This document shows positions 1 to 14,300 of a DNA stretch of 64,000 nucleotides, piece after piece (position 1 is the first letter of the stretch; each line of letters begins with the position of its first letter). The DNA lies in NCBI RefSeq assembly GCF_030052815.1, contig NC_079505.1, positions 78,004,351 to 78,068,350 of the forward strand, given 5' to 3'. Position numbers and translations under genes: made by a program. The DNA comes from Hevea brasiliensis. Taxonomy: Eukaryota; Streptophyta; Magnoliopsida; Malpighiales; Euphorbiaceae. The notes under the pieces were generated by a model. The model was not told the origin of the DNA. It searched no databases and worked only from the letters and a program-made list of their open reading frames with translations.

Positions 1-1029
1 TTCAAATAAATTGTTATAATCCAGTATAAAATAAAAAATAAGATCAATTTACAGCACTATCTCAAATCACTTTTCTCCCAAAATTATGACATACCTAGCA
101 AGCTGAAAGGAATGCAGAATGGCCTTAAATGTTGTTTAGACTTTTCCATCTGCTAGCTCATAGGTTTAAGTTGAACACTTCAACACTGTAATGCAGTGAA
201 TAACATGCTACCCCTAACAGGCAAAACCCAACCAACGTACACCTCTCTTCGAAAAAAATTTAGACCAGCCACAAATGAATCCACTAATACAGCATTTTCA
301 CATCATACATGCCAAATGTAGTGTGTAATTTCATCTTCAGCTGCAAAATGCCGACATTCAATTTTGAATCACTTTGAATCATTTGAATCAATTTTTTATA
401 AAATAATAATAACAATAATAATAATAAGGTACAAGCATGCTTATACATGAAACATAGATTCTAAAACAAATAGCCTTTAGTTAATGGTCAATGATTGCAA
501 AGAATTTGTTACTGATTAAATTTTGATTATTCCACCATAACTCTTTAATGACTTTAAAGATCTGTTAATTAGCAAGCATTTGTCTTCCCAAAGTGATTGA
601 AGAAAAGCACTTCCAATCCAAATCACTGATCAAAGATCAATTGAAGCAAGAGGAACAGAAATGCTAGCAATCCAAAATCAAGTGCAAGCAACAAAAAGAA
701 AGCACGAGATAACTCAGACTCTGGACCGATATTCGAGAGCAACACCTCCTCTGCAGTTCCGAAAGCTTGAGGATGACGTTTACAGCAAGTAATTAAGAAT
801 TAATGTAAGCATACCTAAGAAATCCCTATAATGTTCATTAGTTATGAAATTATATTTAATGAACATGACAATTACCATTACTAAACAAAAGAGAGTTTCT
901 ACTACGCACACCAGACCTCAACATACAATGAAACAAGTCCAAATCACTAACTAAAAACATTTTTTTAGAAAAAAAAGGGGCGAAAATTCATATAAATTGA
1001 AGAACAACAGAAAGATAATACAAGCTCCT
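1..1029. other. Left edge, no supported gene
   Basis: AT-rich DNA with a short AAT-rich tract near 405-427. No exon continuing the methionine aminopeptidase relic to the right could be found on the minus strand. One open stretch on the minus strand, about 623-800, ends in a strongly hydrophobic leucine-rich tail. It has no ATG and I do not recognise it. Confidence 0.5.
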
Positions 1030-1037
1030 ACACGTAC

Positions 1038-1488
1038 CAATTTCCCTGCAAAGTCCCAAGACATGAGCTGCAAGTTCACAAGCAGCCCTCACACGAGCAA
1101 TGCCTTCAGAATCATGAAATTGATGCTCGCTGGAGACCTCTGGTAAGACATCTGAATCAACTTCCACACACAAATACAAGCAATCGAACAACCAAAGGAA
1201 GTCCTGATTCTCATTGCTTCTTCTAGACCGGAAATCCTATTTGAGAACACGATGAGTTCCTTTCGAGAATCCGATTGCTTACCTGAAATTGAGCAAATAC
1301 TACGAGCATAAATCATAATTTGGCTTCAAATTCAGCAAACTTACTTTACCTCTTCACTAGGACAAAAAGTAATCGGAGCTCCCATGCGCCATGCAAAGAG
1401 TTGATTTCGACCATGAAGAAGACGATGACGACGACGACGACGAGCGTTCGCCGTGTGGAGAAGGTGAGAGTTGGAGAAGCAGCACCAT
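1038..1488 (-). pseudogene. Broken 5' part of a plastid-type methionine aminopeptidase 1 gene
   Basis: The family removes the initiator methionine from new proteins; the MAP1B/C/D forms act in plastids or mitochondria. Reading the minus strand, 1488-1350 has an ATG and a serine-rich, transit-peptide-like run, then in another frame MGAPIT before a GTAAAG donor. 1282 to about 1200 encodes SGLEEAMRIR. About 1190-1038 encodes LPEVSSEHQ, then HDSEGIARVRAACELAA, then in a shifted frame DFAGKL before a GTACGT donor. These are the family's N-terminal blocks in the right order, but they lie in at least three frames. The segment normally between the second and third blocks (roughly 40 residues in relatives) is missing. 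An extra G in the third block breaks it just before DFAGKL. No metal-binding catalytic exons follow in the window. It is probably a pseudogene; sequence errors could explain some breaks but not the deletion. Confidence 0.68.
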
Positions 1489-4136
1489 AGAGTGAAGCAG
1501 TGACGACAATATCTCCGTATGGCGCGCTAAACAGATGGAGAATTGAAGGTAACCGAAAAAAAGAGGGCTTCCCATTTTCGCTCGAATGATGGGTAAGGGC
1601 AAAGTGGGCTGGGCTTTCAGCCCGAAGTATTATAGATGGGCCAATTTGAAGCCCGAATGCAGAGGCTACTGACCCAAGCTGATTTAATTTGTAAATTTAG
1701 AGCACAAATAGATTTTTTTTTTTGTAATTTTATATGAATAATTTTTTTTTATAAACAAAAGATGAGCAATGTATTCACCGTTAAAATTAATACTTGAAAA
1801 ATTAATTAAAAAATTATATTTCATTTAGATTCTATTAAAGGGTTGTATGCAAGTTTTTGTTAAAACAATAATTATATGTGAAAATTAATGCAACTTCATG
1901 GCAGAAATCAAGTCATAGACAAATTTGATTTAATTAATCGGGTAAGGGTTTAACCATCAATATCTCAACTTCTTGAAATTGATCCAACTGAATACTATGG
2001 TCATTAAATAGAAATGTTGGCTATAATGTTGAAAAATAATTGTAAAAAGTGTAAATAATAGTATTCTTAGTGTTATTCTCTTAATTGCTATAGAATTTAA
2101 GTCAATAAATTAAATCAAGTTAAATTTCAAGTCTTAATTTTTTTTTAGTTGAATTGAATTTGAATATACAGCATATTATATGGACTTAATTACTCTCTAA
2201 AACTATTACAAGAAAAAAAAAAAAAATAAAAAAAAAGGTCCAGTCAAATATGGCAAATAATGGTTATTGGGAGACAATATTCCGAAACCCATGTGGAGCA
2301 AAAAGGCTTGAAAAATCTCAACTTGATTAATAAATGTAGAAAAGTAAGAGAGAAAAATTAAATTAATGGACCCAACGGGGCATGTGAGGGAGAGATGATT
2401 ATTTAATTAAAATGGTTTCCCAAGTCAATTATGTGACAAATATGCAGAATTGTTTGGTTTCTCTCACAATTCTTATACCCAATTGCACATAAAATAAAAA
2501 TAAAATATTTGTTGAGATTCCTGAATATCAAATTTTATAGAAAGTTCAAGGAAAACACATAAAGATCAGAATCAATATATATATATATATATAAATAAAA
2601 AGAAGACTTAGGATCATAAATTTAAATCCTTGAAGTCATATGAAAATGTCAATGATGTTCTTCCTCGTGACATTTATGATTCATGGTAGAGTATTATCAA
2701 TGATTTCTTCTGAAATTTCCAGGATTGACTGCAAATATTAATCGTTTGGGTTTGACAATTTTGGGTATTGATTAGCAATGTCAAAGTCACTTGTTTAATA
2801 AACTTTTGTATAGTTGCATGTTAAATATAGGGTTCAATAGCAGTCCACGTACGTACCATATGATTTTGATTTACACAACCCATGATAAATGTATTATCAT
2901 CATTTACCATTCAAAATTAATGGATGTGTTAGGTTGTTGTTGTTGAGAGCACAGATCAATAATTGATATATACTGGTTCCTAATTAAATAAAATTTGTGA
3001 TTTATTTCTTTTTTAATGGATTTATTCAACTCGATTTTACTTATTAAATAATATGCCTTTAGGCAGTCTAATTAGATGAAGTTACACTAATTGATCAATC
3101 AATTACACCTATTTGTGTATATATATATATATATAAAAAGACACCTATTTATGTAACTATGAATAATATTTTTCACTGAATTTGCCTTGCCCACTTGCCA
3201 GCTTGCAGTGTACTTGGTGAGCAAACCTTATTGGCCAAAACCCAGTGACCTCTAACGTCATTTGATCAAAGATAGCTCACCTTCCCCTAGTTAGTGACAC
3301 CAATCTCATCACATCTACATCAACCCATCTCACATGGTTTAAATCAGGCCAAAAAGTAGAGTTGAGGAACTAAATTAAATTAAATTAAATAATTATAATT
3401 AAATTTATAAATGTTAATAATTAAATTAAAATGATAAGAAAATTAAACTGATTTAATTAAATTTAGTTTGAATCAATCTATTTAAGTTTTTAATAATTTT
3501 TTTTATTTAAAAATGATTCTTATCTTATTTCGTGATTTTTATTTAATTTGAACTTAATTTTTACTTAATTTTTTTTAAGTCAAAATAATAAAAAATCTTA
3601 AAAATTAAAAGCAAACCTAATAAAATTAGCCAATTAAATTTGTCAGAATAGAACCTATAGTGCTCAGCCCTACCAAAAAAAGTGTGCCAACATGCAATGA
3701 AGCATAATGCACTTCCTTATTTAGACAATGGACAAGTGACGACCATAATCCAATTAACGTAAACACGTTTTTGAAAAATATATATGGTTTAGTGTCCTTC
3801 CATCCATACCTACCCCTCACACTCTCCCTCTCTCTCACACGAGGATAAATTTGTCAACTTAAGAGGTATTTGGGGGAACATGAGGATATGAAACAAGTGA
3901 TCTCAAAGTACATATGAACAGAACAAATTGACAGTTAATTATTTTTTCTATTTTTTTCATTTAAATTGTTGCACCTAATTTTTCAGCTTTTTTAGTTGTC
4001 TTGTAATATACAATTCACCTTTTGCAACTTGCAGCCAACACCACCTGCCTGCCTGCCCGCCCTTCTCTCATCCTCCGTCTGGAAACCCTTTAACAAAATA
4101 CCCAAAAAAAAAAAAAAAAAGGAAAATTACAAAATG
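1489..4136. other. Gene-free region between the MAP1 relic and the RAV gene
   Basis: Very AT-rich. It contains short TA-dinucleotide runs at about 2575-2592 and 3119-3135 and many A/T homopolymers. The part next to 4136 is the 3' flank of the minus-strand RAV gene. Open frames here are short, low in complexity and resemble no known protein. Confidence 0.6.
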
Positions 4137-5234
4137 TTACAAAGCCCCAATTATCCTCTGTTTCTTAATACATTCTAATGATAACAGTTCCATTTCCCTC
4201 GTTCTCTTCCCATTACACCCACCAGCTCCTTCCGCCACACCACTGTTTCCAGGTACTTTAAAAATGTTGACCCCGAACAATCTCAGTATCTGAACCGGTT
4301 TGACCGAGCAAACCAACGAGTTCGACCCGGTTTTCACTTTCCAATCTATGTAAAGCTGCTTATCTGGTCCGGTCGACCTTTGAAAGCTGACAATGTCACC
4401 GGCTTTTAAGTTCTTCTCTTTGACGAACCGGCTCCACCCTTTTGTTAATACGTAGCTCTGGCTACTGTTCCAATAAGAGTAGCGAAATCTCCACACTTTG
4501 CCTGTAATATCCTCGAAATTTAACAGCACCCCTTTTGTGCTATTGCTTCCGCTCTGTAAAGGGAAGTATTTTTCTGCGTGTTGTTTGGGTATAACCAAGC
4601 GGTTCAGTTTCCCAACGTCGCTCGGGGTCACCGCTTTCTCGAAAAGCTGTTCACGTTCTTTCAGAACGCGTCCCGACCCAGAGAGTGCAACATTATTGGC
4701 GCCTGGGTTTCGATGCTGCTTTCCTTGCCCATCAATTCTGTAGTTTCGCTTGCTCTGTTCCAGTTCATCGTTGTACGTGTGTTTCCTGAGCATATCAACG
4801 ACTTCAGCTTTGGAATGGGAGTTCAAGAAGGCGGTTTCGATATCGTCGTCCTCGATTTCGGCACCTTGAGGCTTGAAGTTAGTGATGGCATCGCGGCCAC
4901 GGAATCTCTGGGCAGCGATGTCATAGGCTCTGGCAGCCTCGTCTTCCTCATTGAAAGTACCAAGCCAGACACGCTGATGCTTCTCGTAAATCTGGGCACC
5001 CCAGCGGCCGTTGGGTTGAGGGACAACGCCTTTATATTTAGAGGAGGGGAGTTTACGGGACTCAGCTTCGACGCCGGATTCAGAGTCGAGAATAACGCTA
5101 GAGCCGCTGCCAACACGGCAAAGAGGAGACTCGGGAAATTTAGTTGGCGGAGGAAAGGGAGAGACGGCGGACGTGGGGGAAATGGATATGGAGTCACTAG
5201 TAGCAGTACTCTCATCTGTGCAGCTTCCGTCCAT
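4137..5234 (-). CDS. RAV/TEMPRANILLO-type AP2-B3 transcription factor
   Basis: A single-exon gene for a 365-residue nuclear DNA-binding protein. An AP2 domain spans about residues 66-121 ([17 protein letters not shown], then [16 protein letters not shown]). A B3 domain spans about 196-303 ([20 protein letters not shown] onward). A C-terminal RLFGV at 318-322 is the known RAV repression motif. In the family, AP2 binds a CAACA-type half-site and B3 a CACCTG-type half-site, and the TEM members repress FT and gibberellin genes to delay flowering. The N-terminus [10 protein letters not shown] and absence of introns are typical of the TEM/RAV group, and the length matches. All domains are intact. 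A 219-codon frame (4823-5482) and a 256-codon antisense frame (4578-5348) over the gene are shadows. I cannot separate RAV1 from TEM1/2 orthology by eye. Confidence 0.96.
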   Translation of the reverse strand: MDGSCTDESTATSDSISISPTSAVSPFPPPTKFPESPLCRVGSGSSVILDSESGVEAESRKLPSSKYKGVVPQPNGRWGAQIYEKHQRVWLGTFNEEDEAARAYDIAAQRFRGRDAITNFKPQGAEIEDDDIETAFLNSHSKAEVVDMLRKHTYNDELEQSKRNYRIDGQGKQHRNPGANNVALSGSGRVLKEREQLFEKAVTPSDVGKLNRLVIPKQHAEKYFPLQSGSNSTKGVLLNFEDITGKVWRFRYSYWNSSQSYVLTKGWSRFVKEKNLKAGDIVSFQRSTGPDKQLYIDWKVKTGSNSLVCSVKPVQILRLFGVNIFKVPGNSGVAEGAGGCNGKRTREMELLSLECIKKQRIIGAL

Positions 5235-5379
5235 ATTTTTCTTTTCTGTTCTCTTCTCGTAGCTGATGCGGTTGGTTTAAAAGAAGAAGAAGGAGATGAG
5301 GTGTGTTTGTTGACCAATATCGTACAAGAACAAGAAAGAGAGGTATGAATTGGGTTGTGTTTGAGGAACGGGAGACTTA

Positions 5380-5394
5380 CATATATATAAATAG
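5380..5394 (-). promoter_or_regulatory. Putative TATA box of the RAV gene
   Basis: On the minus strand the run TATTTATATATATG lies about 150 bp upstream of the RAV start codon, a normal distance for a plant TATA box with a modest 5' leader. AT-rich sequence is common here, so this rests on position only. Confidence 0.45.
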
Positions 5395-8300
5395 ATAGAC
5401 AGTAGATAGGTATATAGAGGAAAACTAGGCCAAGTTGATGATGAAATATATAATTAAAATATATATATATATATATATACACATAAAAATAATATGTGGT
5501 TTTTAAAAAAAAATGGTAAAATATTAATGTAGAAGAGAAGGAAAGATATGGGGATGTGGGAGTGGTGGGTCAACCCAAAGAGGAAGGAAAGGGGGGATGG
5601 TAAGTAACTAGGAAGATTCACGGAGTGGGAAGGGTTGAGGTTGAGGGTCATAGTATGCGTGAGTTGTGGGCTGTGTATGTGAGGTGGGACCCATAACCAA
5701 AACAAGTTGATGGGGTTCACATGACTGTGGACCGTGTTTTAGTTAAGTTCATCCCCCCTGAGCTTTGCTGCTACTGCTGACCACCAGCAGGCCCTCATCT
5801 TCCGTCTCTCTCTTTACATTTGTCACAACATAACCCCAACCCAACTGTTTGTGAATAATTTAATAATATTATTTTTTTTACACGGAATATGTAAGGTCTT
5901 ATCATCAAAATCTACTCTATTGTTTGTTGTCGCTTTTATCACTCCAATTAGAATCCAGATAAACATTGAGATACATATAGGGTAGGTGTTTGTGTTTCAC
6001 TTCCCACTGGGGATGGGTAGTGGGGCCTTATAAGGAAGGAGATTTAATTAGAGGGCCAACGCCAAGGTCATGGATAGACATCAAAGATAGAGCCATGTCC
6101 AACTAGGAAAATTCCCGGATCATACCTGGCTTCATTTCATTCGTCCTCCTCTCACTCCCACCTTAGTTAATTTGTCTTTTTGGCCAGGTTCACGTTCGTT
6201 TCTCCCCAATCAATTCATTTCAATATTAATCCATTTTTTTTTCCCCTTAAATATCATCATTTCATTATTTTGCCCAACCAGCATTTGACAATTTCTGTCC
6301 CCCTCAAGTGGGTATTCCATTCCATCTCTTGTTTTTTTAACCTCTCGAGAATCTACTCATTCATGCACTCAACCCATTTCTAATTAATAGTAACACTTGC
6401 CCATGTTTTAATCTACACCATTGGATCACCCAAGGGTTTGTTCGGATTAGTTTCTCTCCATATCTTTTTGTGAGACCCAGATCTTTAAAAACAATCTCTA
6501 CTATTTTCTTTTGTGGGCAGGAGAATCTAGTTAGCATTATCCTCCCTCTCTATATATCGTACACAACGGCGGGGGAAAAAAGAAAAACATGCAGTGATAT
6601 TATAATAGTAGGTGAATTTGTACGGACGAGTCCTCGGTCTTTGAAGGGCCCACATGCCATGTTGTTCAAAAAACCCGGGCGTTCCTCAAAACGCGGTTTA
6701 GCCTTCTCTTTATTTCTTTGCATTGGCCTGTGGGTTTTTGGTTTCTTGCTTAGTACGTGGGTCCCTTTCAGAGATTCTACATTTTCACTTTTTTTTTTCC
6801 TTTTATTTTATTATTTACTAATAGTAATCAAATTTTATTTGTGAAATTAAATCTATTGTTAAATTTTAATTATAGATTATATATTATTTTTTCTATTCTA
6901 AAAAAGAAAAAACAAAGTAGATGCACGTTATTAGTGTATACGGCAAAGCTGTCTATATTGCCAATCCTTACAAGTGGGAACGCGTGATATTTTACTTTTA
7001 TTTGTAGCAGAGAGAAATAGATAATTAATTGTTAATTAAATAAATTTAAATGGCTTTGATAATATTTGAGTAATGATATTTAAATTTAAAAAATATATTT
7101 CATTTATGATAAATTTCAATTGAAATTTAAAACGATTAGAAATTTAATTAATTTTAAATTTAAATGAAGTGATTTTCGCTTATATACACCAACTCTGTCA
7201 TACATGCCATTATCCCAAATTTTTTTTAATTTCAAATATAAATATTTATTTTTTAAAAAAAAATAAATTTCTATTGTTAGGTCACCATTCAATACATTGA
7301 TCCAATAAATGGTAATGGTGTGGTCTCTTCGATCCATAGTTGCCTAAACAATGACATGATTGCTTGTAAAATTTCAAAGACAAATGAATTCATTTCTTGG
7401 AGTTGGATAAACATAACAAAAAAAAAAAAAAAAAGTAAGAAGGTTCATTAATTTGCATGATTGACAGTGGCATACCCTCACTCCATGATGTTGCAATTTC
7501 AATAGAACTCTGGCATGATTAACTACTTGTCGTCTAGCTAACAAACTATTCAATCTCATATTATATGGTATCTCAAAATTTCATAAAAATTTGGTGCATT
7601 TTCAGGTTTTATTTCCTTGTTTTTATTAATAATGGAAATTTTCTTGATTATTATATTCAAATTTACAGCCACCCCACTTCTTGAAAAATAATCAAGATTA
7701 GCTTATAATTTGCTAAAACCTTTTTTTTTTTTTAATAGAAGCGACAGAGAAAGTTTTAATATGATGACTTTACTTATTTGTAACAAATTAATAATTAAGA
7801 ATTTGAACCCCGTGATTAACAAGTGGCTAATTCATTAATTATGATTTATGCATTTAAACAATACTATATTCTGAAATCTTTATCTCTTAATTATATTCGT
7901 CATCTCCAAGATACATATCCAGATTGATTTTGTTTATTGACGTTTGTGATCTTACATTATCTCCATTCCACAAATACGATCAGCTGCCTTACTCAAAGAA
8001 AGACTACTTGCCAAAATGATGTAAAATATATACATATAAACAAAGATCTATATAGACACAAAATGCCCATCAACATACATTATACATACATACTATCATG
8101 TTAACCTGTTGAGATTAATCTATGTTATCTTGGATTAATAATACAATAAAATAATTGAATGGTGAATTTTTCTATCATGTATTATCTCTTAGGTTATGCG
8201 GCCGTCATACTTGTCCCTTTCTTTTCACTTGGATAAGCTAGCATGCATTCCAATTCTTTATAATTAATTACGTGTTAATTAATTCCCTAAGTCATATGCA

Positions 8301-11300
8301 TTTTTTCACTCTTTCCACTAAAGAAACTTAAATTAATCATTTTTAAAAGATATTGCTAATTGCTTTCTTTGTATACGTCACATCCTTATCCTAAAATAAC
8401 CAAATATAATTTGTCGAGGTTAATTAAATTAATGATAATGAAGAGAATTAAGGCAAGCAATTAAATTTGAGATGATACATGTCAGCAATCCCAATTTTAT
8501 GAGTTAGTGCTTTGTTCTGTGCATCTCAAAGGCAAAAGCATGTGTTTATCTTTTCTTTTCCCACTAATATATAAAATAAATTTTAAAAAAAATAAAAATA
8601 AAAATAAAAAGGCAATACACAGATAGATGTGGTGATGTACATGATTTTCCCACTCTCCAGGGCAGTTAGTTGGAGATGACTTAACCTGTGACTTAAGATT
8701 GTGTATGCCACGTCGCACCCACCGACGCGATGCCATGTCACATTTACCATAATTAAAAAATAAAAAAAAATAAAAAATAAAGAAAGATGATACACGCTTG
8801 TGACGAAATTGGAATCTTTAATTTGGAAGGGTCTTGGTTTGGAGATTTGGGATTACATTAATAAAATAATTTGTTTTATAAGATTGGCTTTCAATAGCCA
8901 TTCATTTCAGATCTTATAAAGCTAAAGATCAGCAAGGCTTCACTTTTGTATCGCTTTAAGAAGATTTCTTTCTAGTATTTTTATGACCCTACCACCTCCC
9001 ATCGCCTTTCAAAATTTATGTCATTTGTTTTTTTTTTTTTAATATTTTATTTAATAATATTAATTATTTTAATAACTATCAATAATTTTATTAATTATTA
9101 ACTATTTGTATAGTAATTTAATTCATTTTTCAACATTTATTTTTATTTAATTAAACAATACAATTAGTTATAAATATTAAAAAATAGGATTAAGATAGAG
9201 AAAGATTAATTAGGAGATAATTAAGTAGGTATGGGCGGACAAATTGCAAGAGAATAATTTTTGTTAATGTGGGATAGTGGAGAAGAAAAGTAGGTAAAAA
9301 TATAATGTTAGTACTAAGATTCCAGCTCCAGGTGGAGGCGTCTGCTTTTATAAGAGGATAAGATAAGTTTAGTGTAGGTGAAACAATATGACTTGATGCA
9401 TACGTGTGTGATATATATTTCCACGTTGCATTAGAGCCTGGTGGGTCTCTCTCTGGATCCAACAACTCTCTCTTACTCTAATCCAACTTCTTTTTTTTTA
9501 TCCCACATCCTTAAAAATAAAAAATATATATATAATAATAATAATTTAAAATTATAATTGTATTATTAAAAAAATTAAATTATTAATTTTTTATATAATC
9601 ATTAATTACCATCAAATGTATCATTGTCATGTGATGTGCCTAAAAGTGAATGAAGTAATGGAATGGGCATTTGGAAGTGTGGAAGTTTCTGCTATGTGAA
9701 CAACACGCATAATTCCTTTCCTTAGCTCTTTTTTGTTTGTTTCTTATCCTCCAACTGCTTTCTTCAAACTTTCACACGCAACCACGTACCCACCAAATTG
9801 TTTTATTTTTATTTTTTATTAATTTATAAAAAAAAACCTTAATTGAAACGTAAATCCCTAATTTTTAGAAATTTTTCAATTTTTTTTATTTTTTAAATCA
9901 TTTTATAAACATTTTTTTATAATTTAAAAATAAATTATTTTATGAAAAATAAGTTTATTAAATACATTTATATCATATTTTGACTGTGGCTCCATCTTCT
10001 ACGTTCTTCCGACGTGGACAGTGACCTGTGACCCTTCCTTTCGCGTCAAACCACGTGACTAAATCAACCCTACCATTTATTTTATTATTGTGATTATTTG
10101 TTTTTTTTTAATATAAAAATCAATTATTAACAACCAAAACAAATACTAATCATAATTTTAACAAAAAATTATTTAATTTCAATACCGTTTCAGATCTCTT
10201 AGTTAACTTTTTTTTTTAAATAAATAAATTAATAAATAAAATTATAAGAATATCAATTTTTAATATGTGCAATCTAAATATTTTCAAAATAATTTGTTTA
10301 GTATTATTTAAATTTGTTTTTTAAAAGTCAAAATATATAAGGTGGATAACAAAACAAGAGCCAGCGCCTAACATGAATTGGTCAAAAACGTATTTATTCA
10401 ATTATTCCAAGACTTCATTTGTCGTTGTAGTTAGGAAGCCAAAATTAAAAAATATATATATTAAAAAAATAATATAATAAAAATATTTAATTATTTTAAA
10501 ATTTTATAATTGAAATAGTCAATTAATTTTATTGAAATTATGTCAAATAGAAATTAATTCTGCAGACTTATTCTAGAGAGAATAAATGAAAAGATTCTAG
10601 TGCACTAATTAAGTAAAACCAAACAACAAGTAGTGAGCGAAAACAAAGAAGCCCAAAATAAATAAAATATATATAATAGCAGCAGCTAGCTAAGATGGGC
10701 TGGAAAGTAGGGTCATCCACACCAGAAGCTGCTTTTGTTGACCATATTACACAGCCATCCCTCCAATTGGTCACCCCCTATGGGACCCACCATCTTCTGC
10801 TTGCCACATAGCTCTTCCAGTTGGTTGAGATGTGGTCGCCGCCTGGAGTGGGGAATATTGTAACATTGTTTCAGACTCTTTTATTAAAAAACACATGCTC
10901 TTTTGCAACACAGCAAAGAATACATCTTACATGATTGGTGCATGCACACACACACTTAGGATATTTAAGTTTAACTTGTGATTATTAGAGTTTATAAATT
11001 TTAAATTAAAATATTTTATAAATAATTTATATATCTAATAAAAATTAATTTTTAAGTATATTTATTTTTAATATAATTAAAAATTATTAAATTGTTTTTT
11101 AAATAATAAATTATATTAACTCAATATTTTATTATACTATTATTAAAATTTGAATTGCATTGCAATATAATTAATTTAAAAATTATTAAACAAATATTTT
11201 ATTAAAATTAATAAAAAAATATTTTTAAATTTATGCAAAGTATAATTTATTTAAATTATAATAGAATAATGATTTTTTTAATGTGAATATGAGAATAAAT

Positions 11301-14300
11301 ACAATAAAAATATATAATGAAATTATAAAATTATATGAAAATAATATAATAAGATTCTTTTTCAATTTAAAATCTCAGCTCATAAGTATCAAATTGAAAA
11401 CCTTCCACTCTTTTTTTTTTCCTTGTAAGCAAATTTATAAGTTTTAAAAATATTTTAAACAAATATGTCAATTTAAAATTATAATTTATAAATTAATTTA
11501 ATTATTCAATAATTTAATGATTCTATGTATGAAGAACATTTGAAATGATGAACCATTGAACATACAGGTCAACATAGTTATTAGAAAACAAAAATTATTA
11601 GGTACTTTTTTCTCTTGGTTTTCACTTTCTTATTTACAAACTCTCATATTTATAAAAAAATATATATATATTATTTACTTATTTCGTTTAAGTACTATTA
11701 TTTTAATAATCTTAGAATTATTTTTAAAACTATTTAAATTTTGATTAGACTCACAATGTTTATTTAGTATTATTATTAAAATTATTATCAAAAAAATTAA
11801 TTTTATAATTATATTAATTAAAGAGTATTAAAAATAATTTAAAATTATATTTAATAAATTTTAATTATAAAAATATTAAAATAATAAAATAATTTTTTAA
11901 AATAATTTTTTAATAATATTTAAAATAATATTTCTATTTAAAAAAATAATTTAAACCGTCAAATCTCAATGCAAAATAAGCTCTAAGACAAAAAGGAAAG
12001 GCCATTATTAGCAATTGGCAAGTTGTGTTGGATTAATAATAATAATAATGCGAAACAGTTAACGTTGTTAAGCAGGATTATTAATCACATGCATAAAAAC
12101 GAAGCAGTGATGTGATGGTAAGCTAATTACGCAATCTCCAACGCAAAAATGGGTCCCATCCCAGTGGAAAATTCAACCATTCTATGGATATGTTGCCGAC
12201 ATGGCACGCATAAACTGTGCATGTATTTCAAAGTCACAATTTCTTTTTTCTTTTTTTTTTTTTGAAAAAAGAAAAATAATTAGACCACTTAGAGTGTTGT
12301 TGTTGGCTACCAATAGCAATAGCGAAGACTTATTATTAGTATTATTATTATTATTTTTTTTTTCTTTTCTTCTGTTGGAGATAAGCATTTATCTTCCTCA
12401 CCCAATACTCAATTGCCACATCCCATCACTATCAACTATATCTATATAATTAAATTTAAAAATATATAATTTATATATAGCATATTTCATAATTATAAGT
12501 ATTATTTATTTTTTATTAATTATCATATAAATTCAGATTTGAGTCTAATTAAAATAAAAAAAAATCATTTTTTTTTAAATTGAGTTGTGATTTTATATGT
12601 ATGTAAGATAATAAGAAAATTAAGTAATGAATAGGGAGAAGATTTGATGCATGGATTTGGAGGTCAACCAAGTCAATGAATTAGCCTGTAAATTTGTTAA
12701 AGGTTGACAAAGACCTGTTGATGGGCTAGAGTTCACACTGCAAAAATTAAAGGAAAAGCAATGAGATGGCAGTTGGAAATTGGATTAAAATCCATGATTT
12801 TATCTTTTAATTAATATAAACCAATTACAGTAATTAATATTCTAAACGTACTTGTGGCCAATATAAATTTTAATTAATAGAGAAAAAAAAGAGGAAGTGA
12901 CGTGGCTTATGTTATCTTTAAGCAACAGAACAATCAAAAGGTAATGGAGGTATGTGAGGATCTAGGCAACCAGTGGGACGGTGACTGGTGGTGGTGAGGG
13001 GGCTTCGTCATCATATGGGCCCATGCCTTTTTGTTGTTATTTTAATTTTTTTAAAGTTAATTAATTAAAATGTTCTTATTTTACTTGCGATCAGGAATTT
13101 TACAGAGTTTTTTCATTTAATTTTCATGGATTATTGGGGGGCTCACCAAATACATAGAGGTTTGCTATATTCAATGTGCTTAGCAACTGGTATTTGCAAT
13201 TTGCAAAAAGATTAAGTGAACCCAAGTTGTCTTTTGTATTAATTTTTATTATTATTTTGGTTAAATAAAGTGGAAAGTTGCAGAGTGACTTGCCATGCCA
13301 ATGAACAAGATTGGTTCGAATCAAGATAAGGATTTAGAGCTTCTCAAAGGAAATGTTTTGTCACACTAAAAATGGCTAATTCAATTAGGTTTAAATCAAA
13401 TCAATTTAATTTTTATAGGGTAATTTCATTTTTAAAAAACAGAGATGCAGACAGTGAGAAAATATTTGATTATGGAACCAGAAGCAGCTTATCCATAATA
13501 AATCTTGATTGAGGCTGTAACCAAGATAATTAGTTTCTCTAATTAGTGTTCTAAAAGCCTACGTGGCTCCACTTAGGCCCTGTATTAAACATATATATAT
13601 TAGTAACTTTATATCCATCATAACTTGAAACTTCGTTACTAATCAAGAGATTAAAGATCAATAAATTCAAGTTCGAGTTTTTCTCTATAAATTTTTTATT
13701 AAATAAAAAAATTATAATAATTAAACAAATTAAATTTTAGCATTTTTTAGAACTTAGTTTCTGAACTGAGTTAACTAAACAAGGATTTTAATTTCGATGG
13801 AAACTGTTTATATTAATTTAGAAAAATTAAATAAATAAGAAAAAGGAGAGATCTCATCATCTGGGTCTGTTTGAATTATTTGAGGGGATTGCATCTAGAA
13901 ACATTTTGAGGCAGATAATTAAGCTGTTTTGAAGCAGTCAAGAAAAAGGAACTGTGATGGAAATTGACAAGCAAGTGAACACTATGTTGTGGCTCACTAG
14001 ATCAAGATTTCAAAGACATGGGGGGTCTTGGTTTTTGGCCATATGATTGATAATTCACCATTCCGTGTTGGAGATGGTACAAAAGAAATTTTTACTTTGT
14101 GAAATTTTCAAAGTCAAGAGTTAGGGCTTTTTGACATTTATAGGCAAACCAGATGTGAAACCATTGAATAATGATTTTCAACAACACACCCACCGCAACA
14201 GCAGCACGACTTCTGCTGTCACAGACTTCCAACAGAGCTCAAGTTAATTAATGACCACCGACGCTTTTGAATAACTACAGTGATTTCAACCCAAATCCAT

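Noticed and set aside
4578..5348. 256-codon plus-strand frame opposite the RAV gene
   Set aside because: It is antisense to an intact, strongly conserved CDS and shows no family motifs. It is a shadow caused by the codon composition of the RAV gene.
4823..5482. 219-codon minus-strand frame overlapping the RAV start
   Set aside because: It is an alternate frame of the RAV 5' end and leader, low in complexity, with no known domain.
6110..6140. miR166-like string (ACCTGGCTTCATTTC)
   Set aside because: It has at least four mismatches to miR166 and no complementary arm nearby to form a hairpin.
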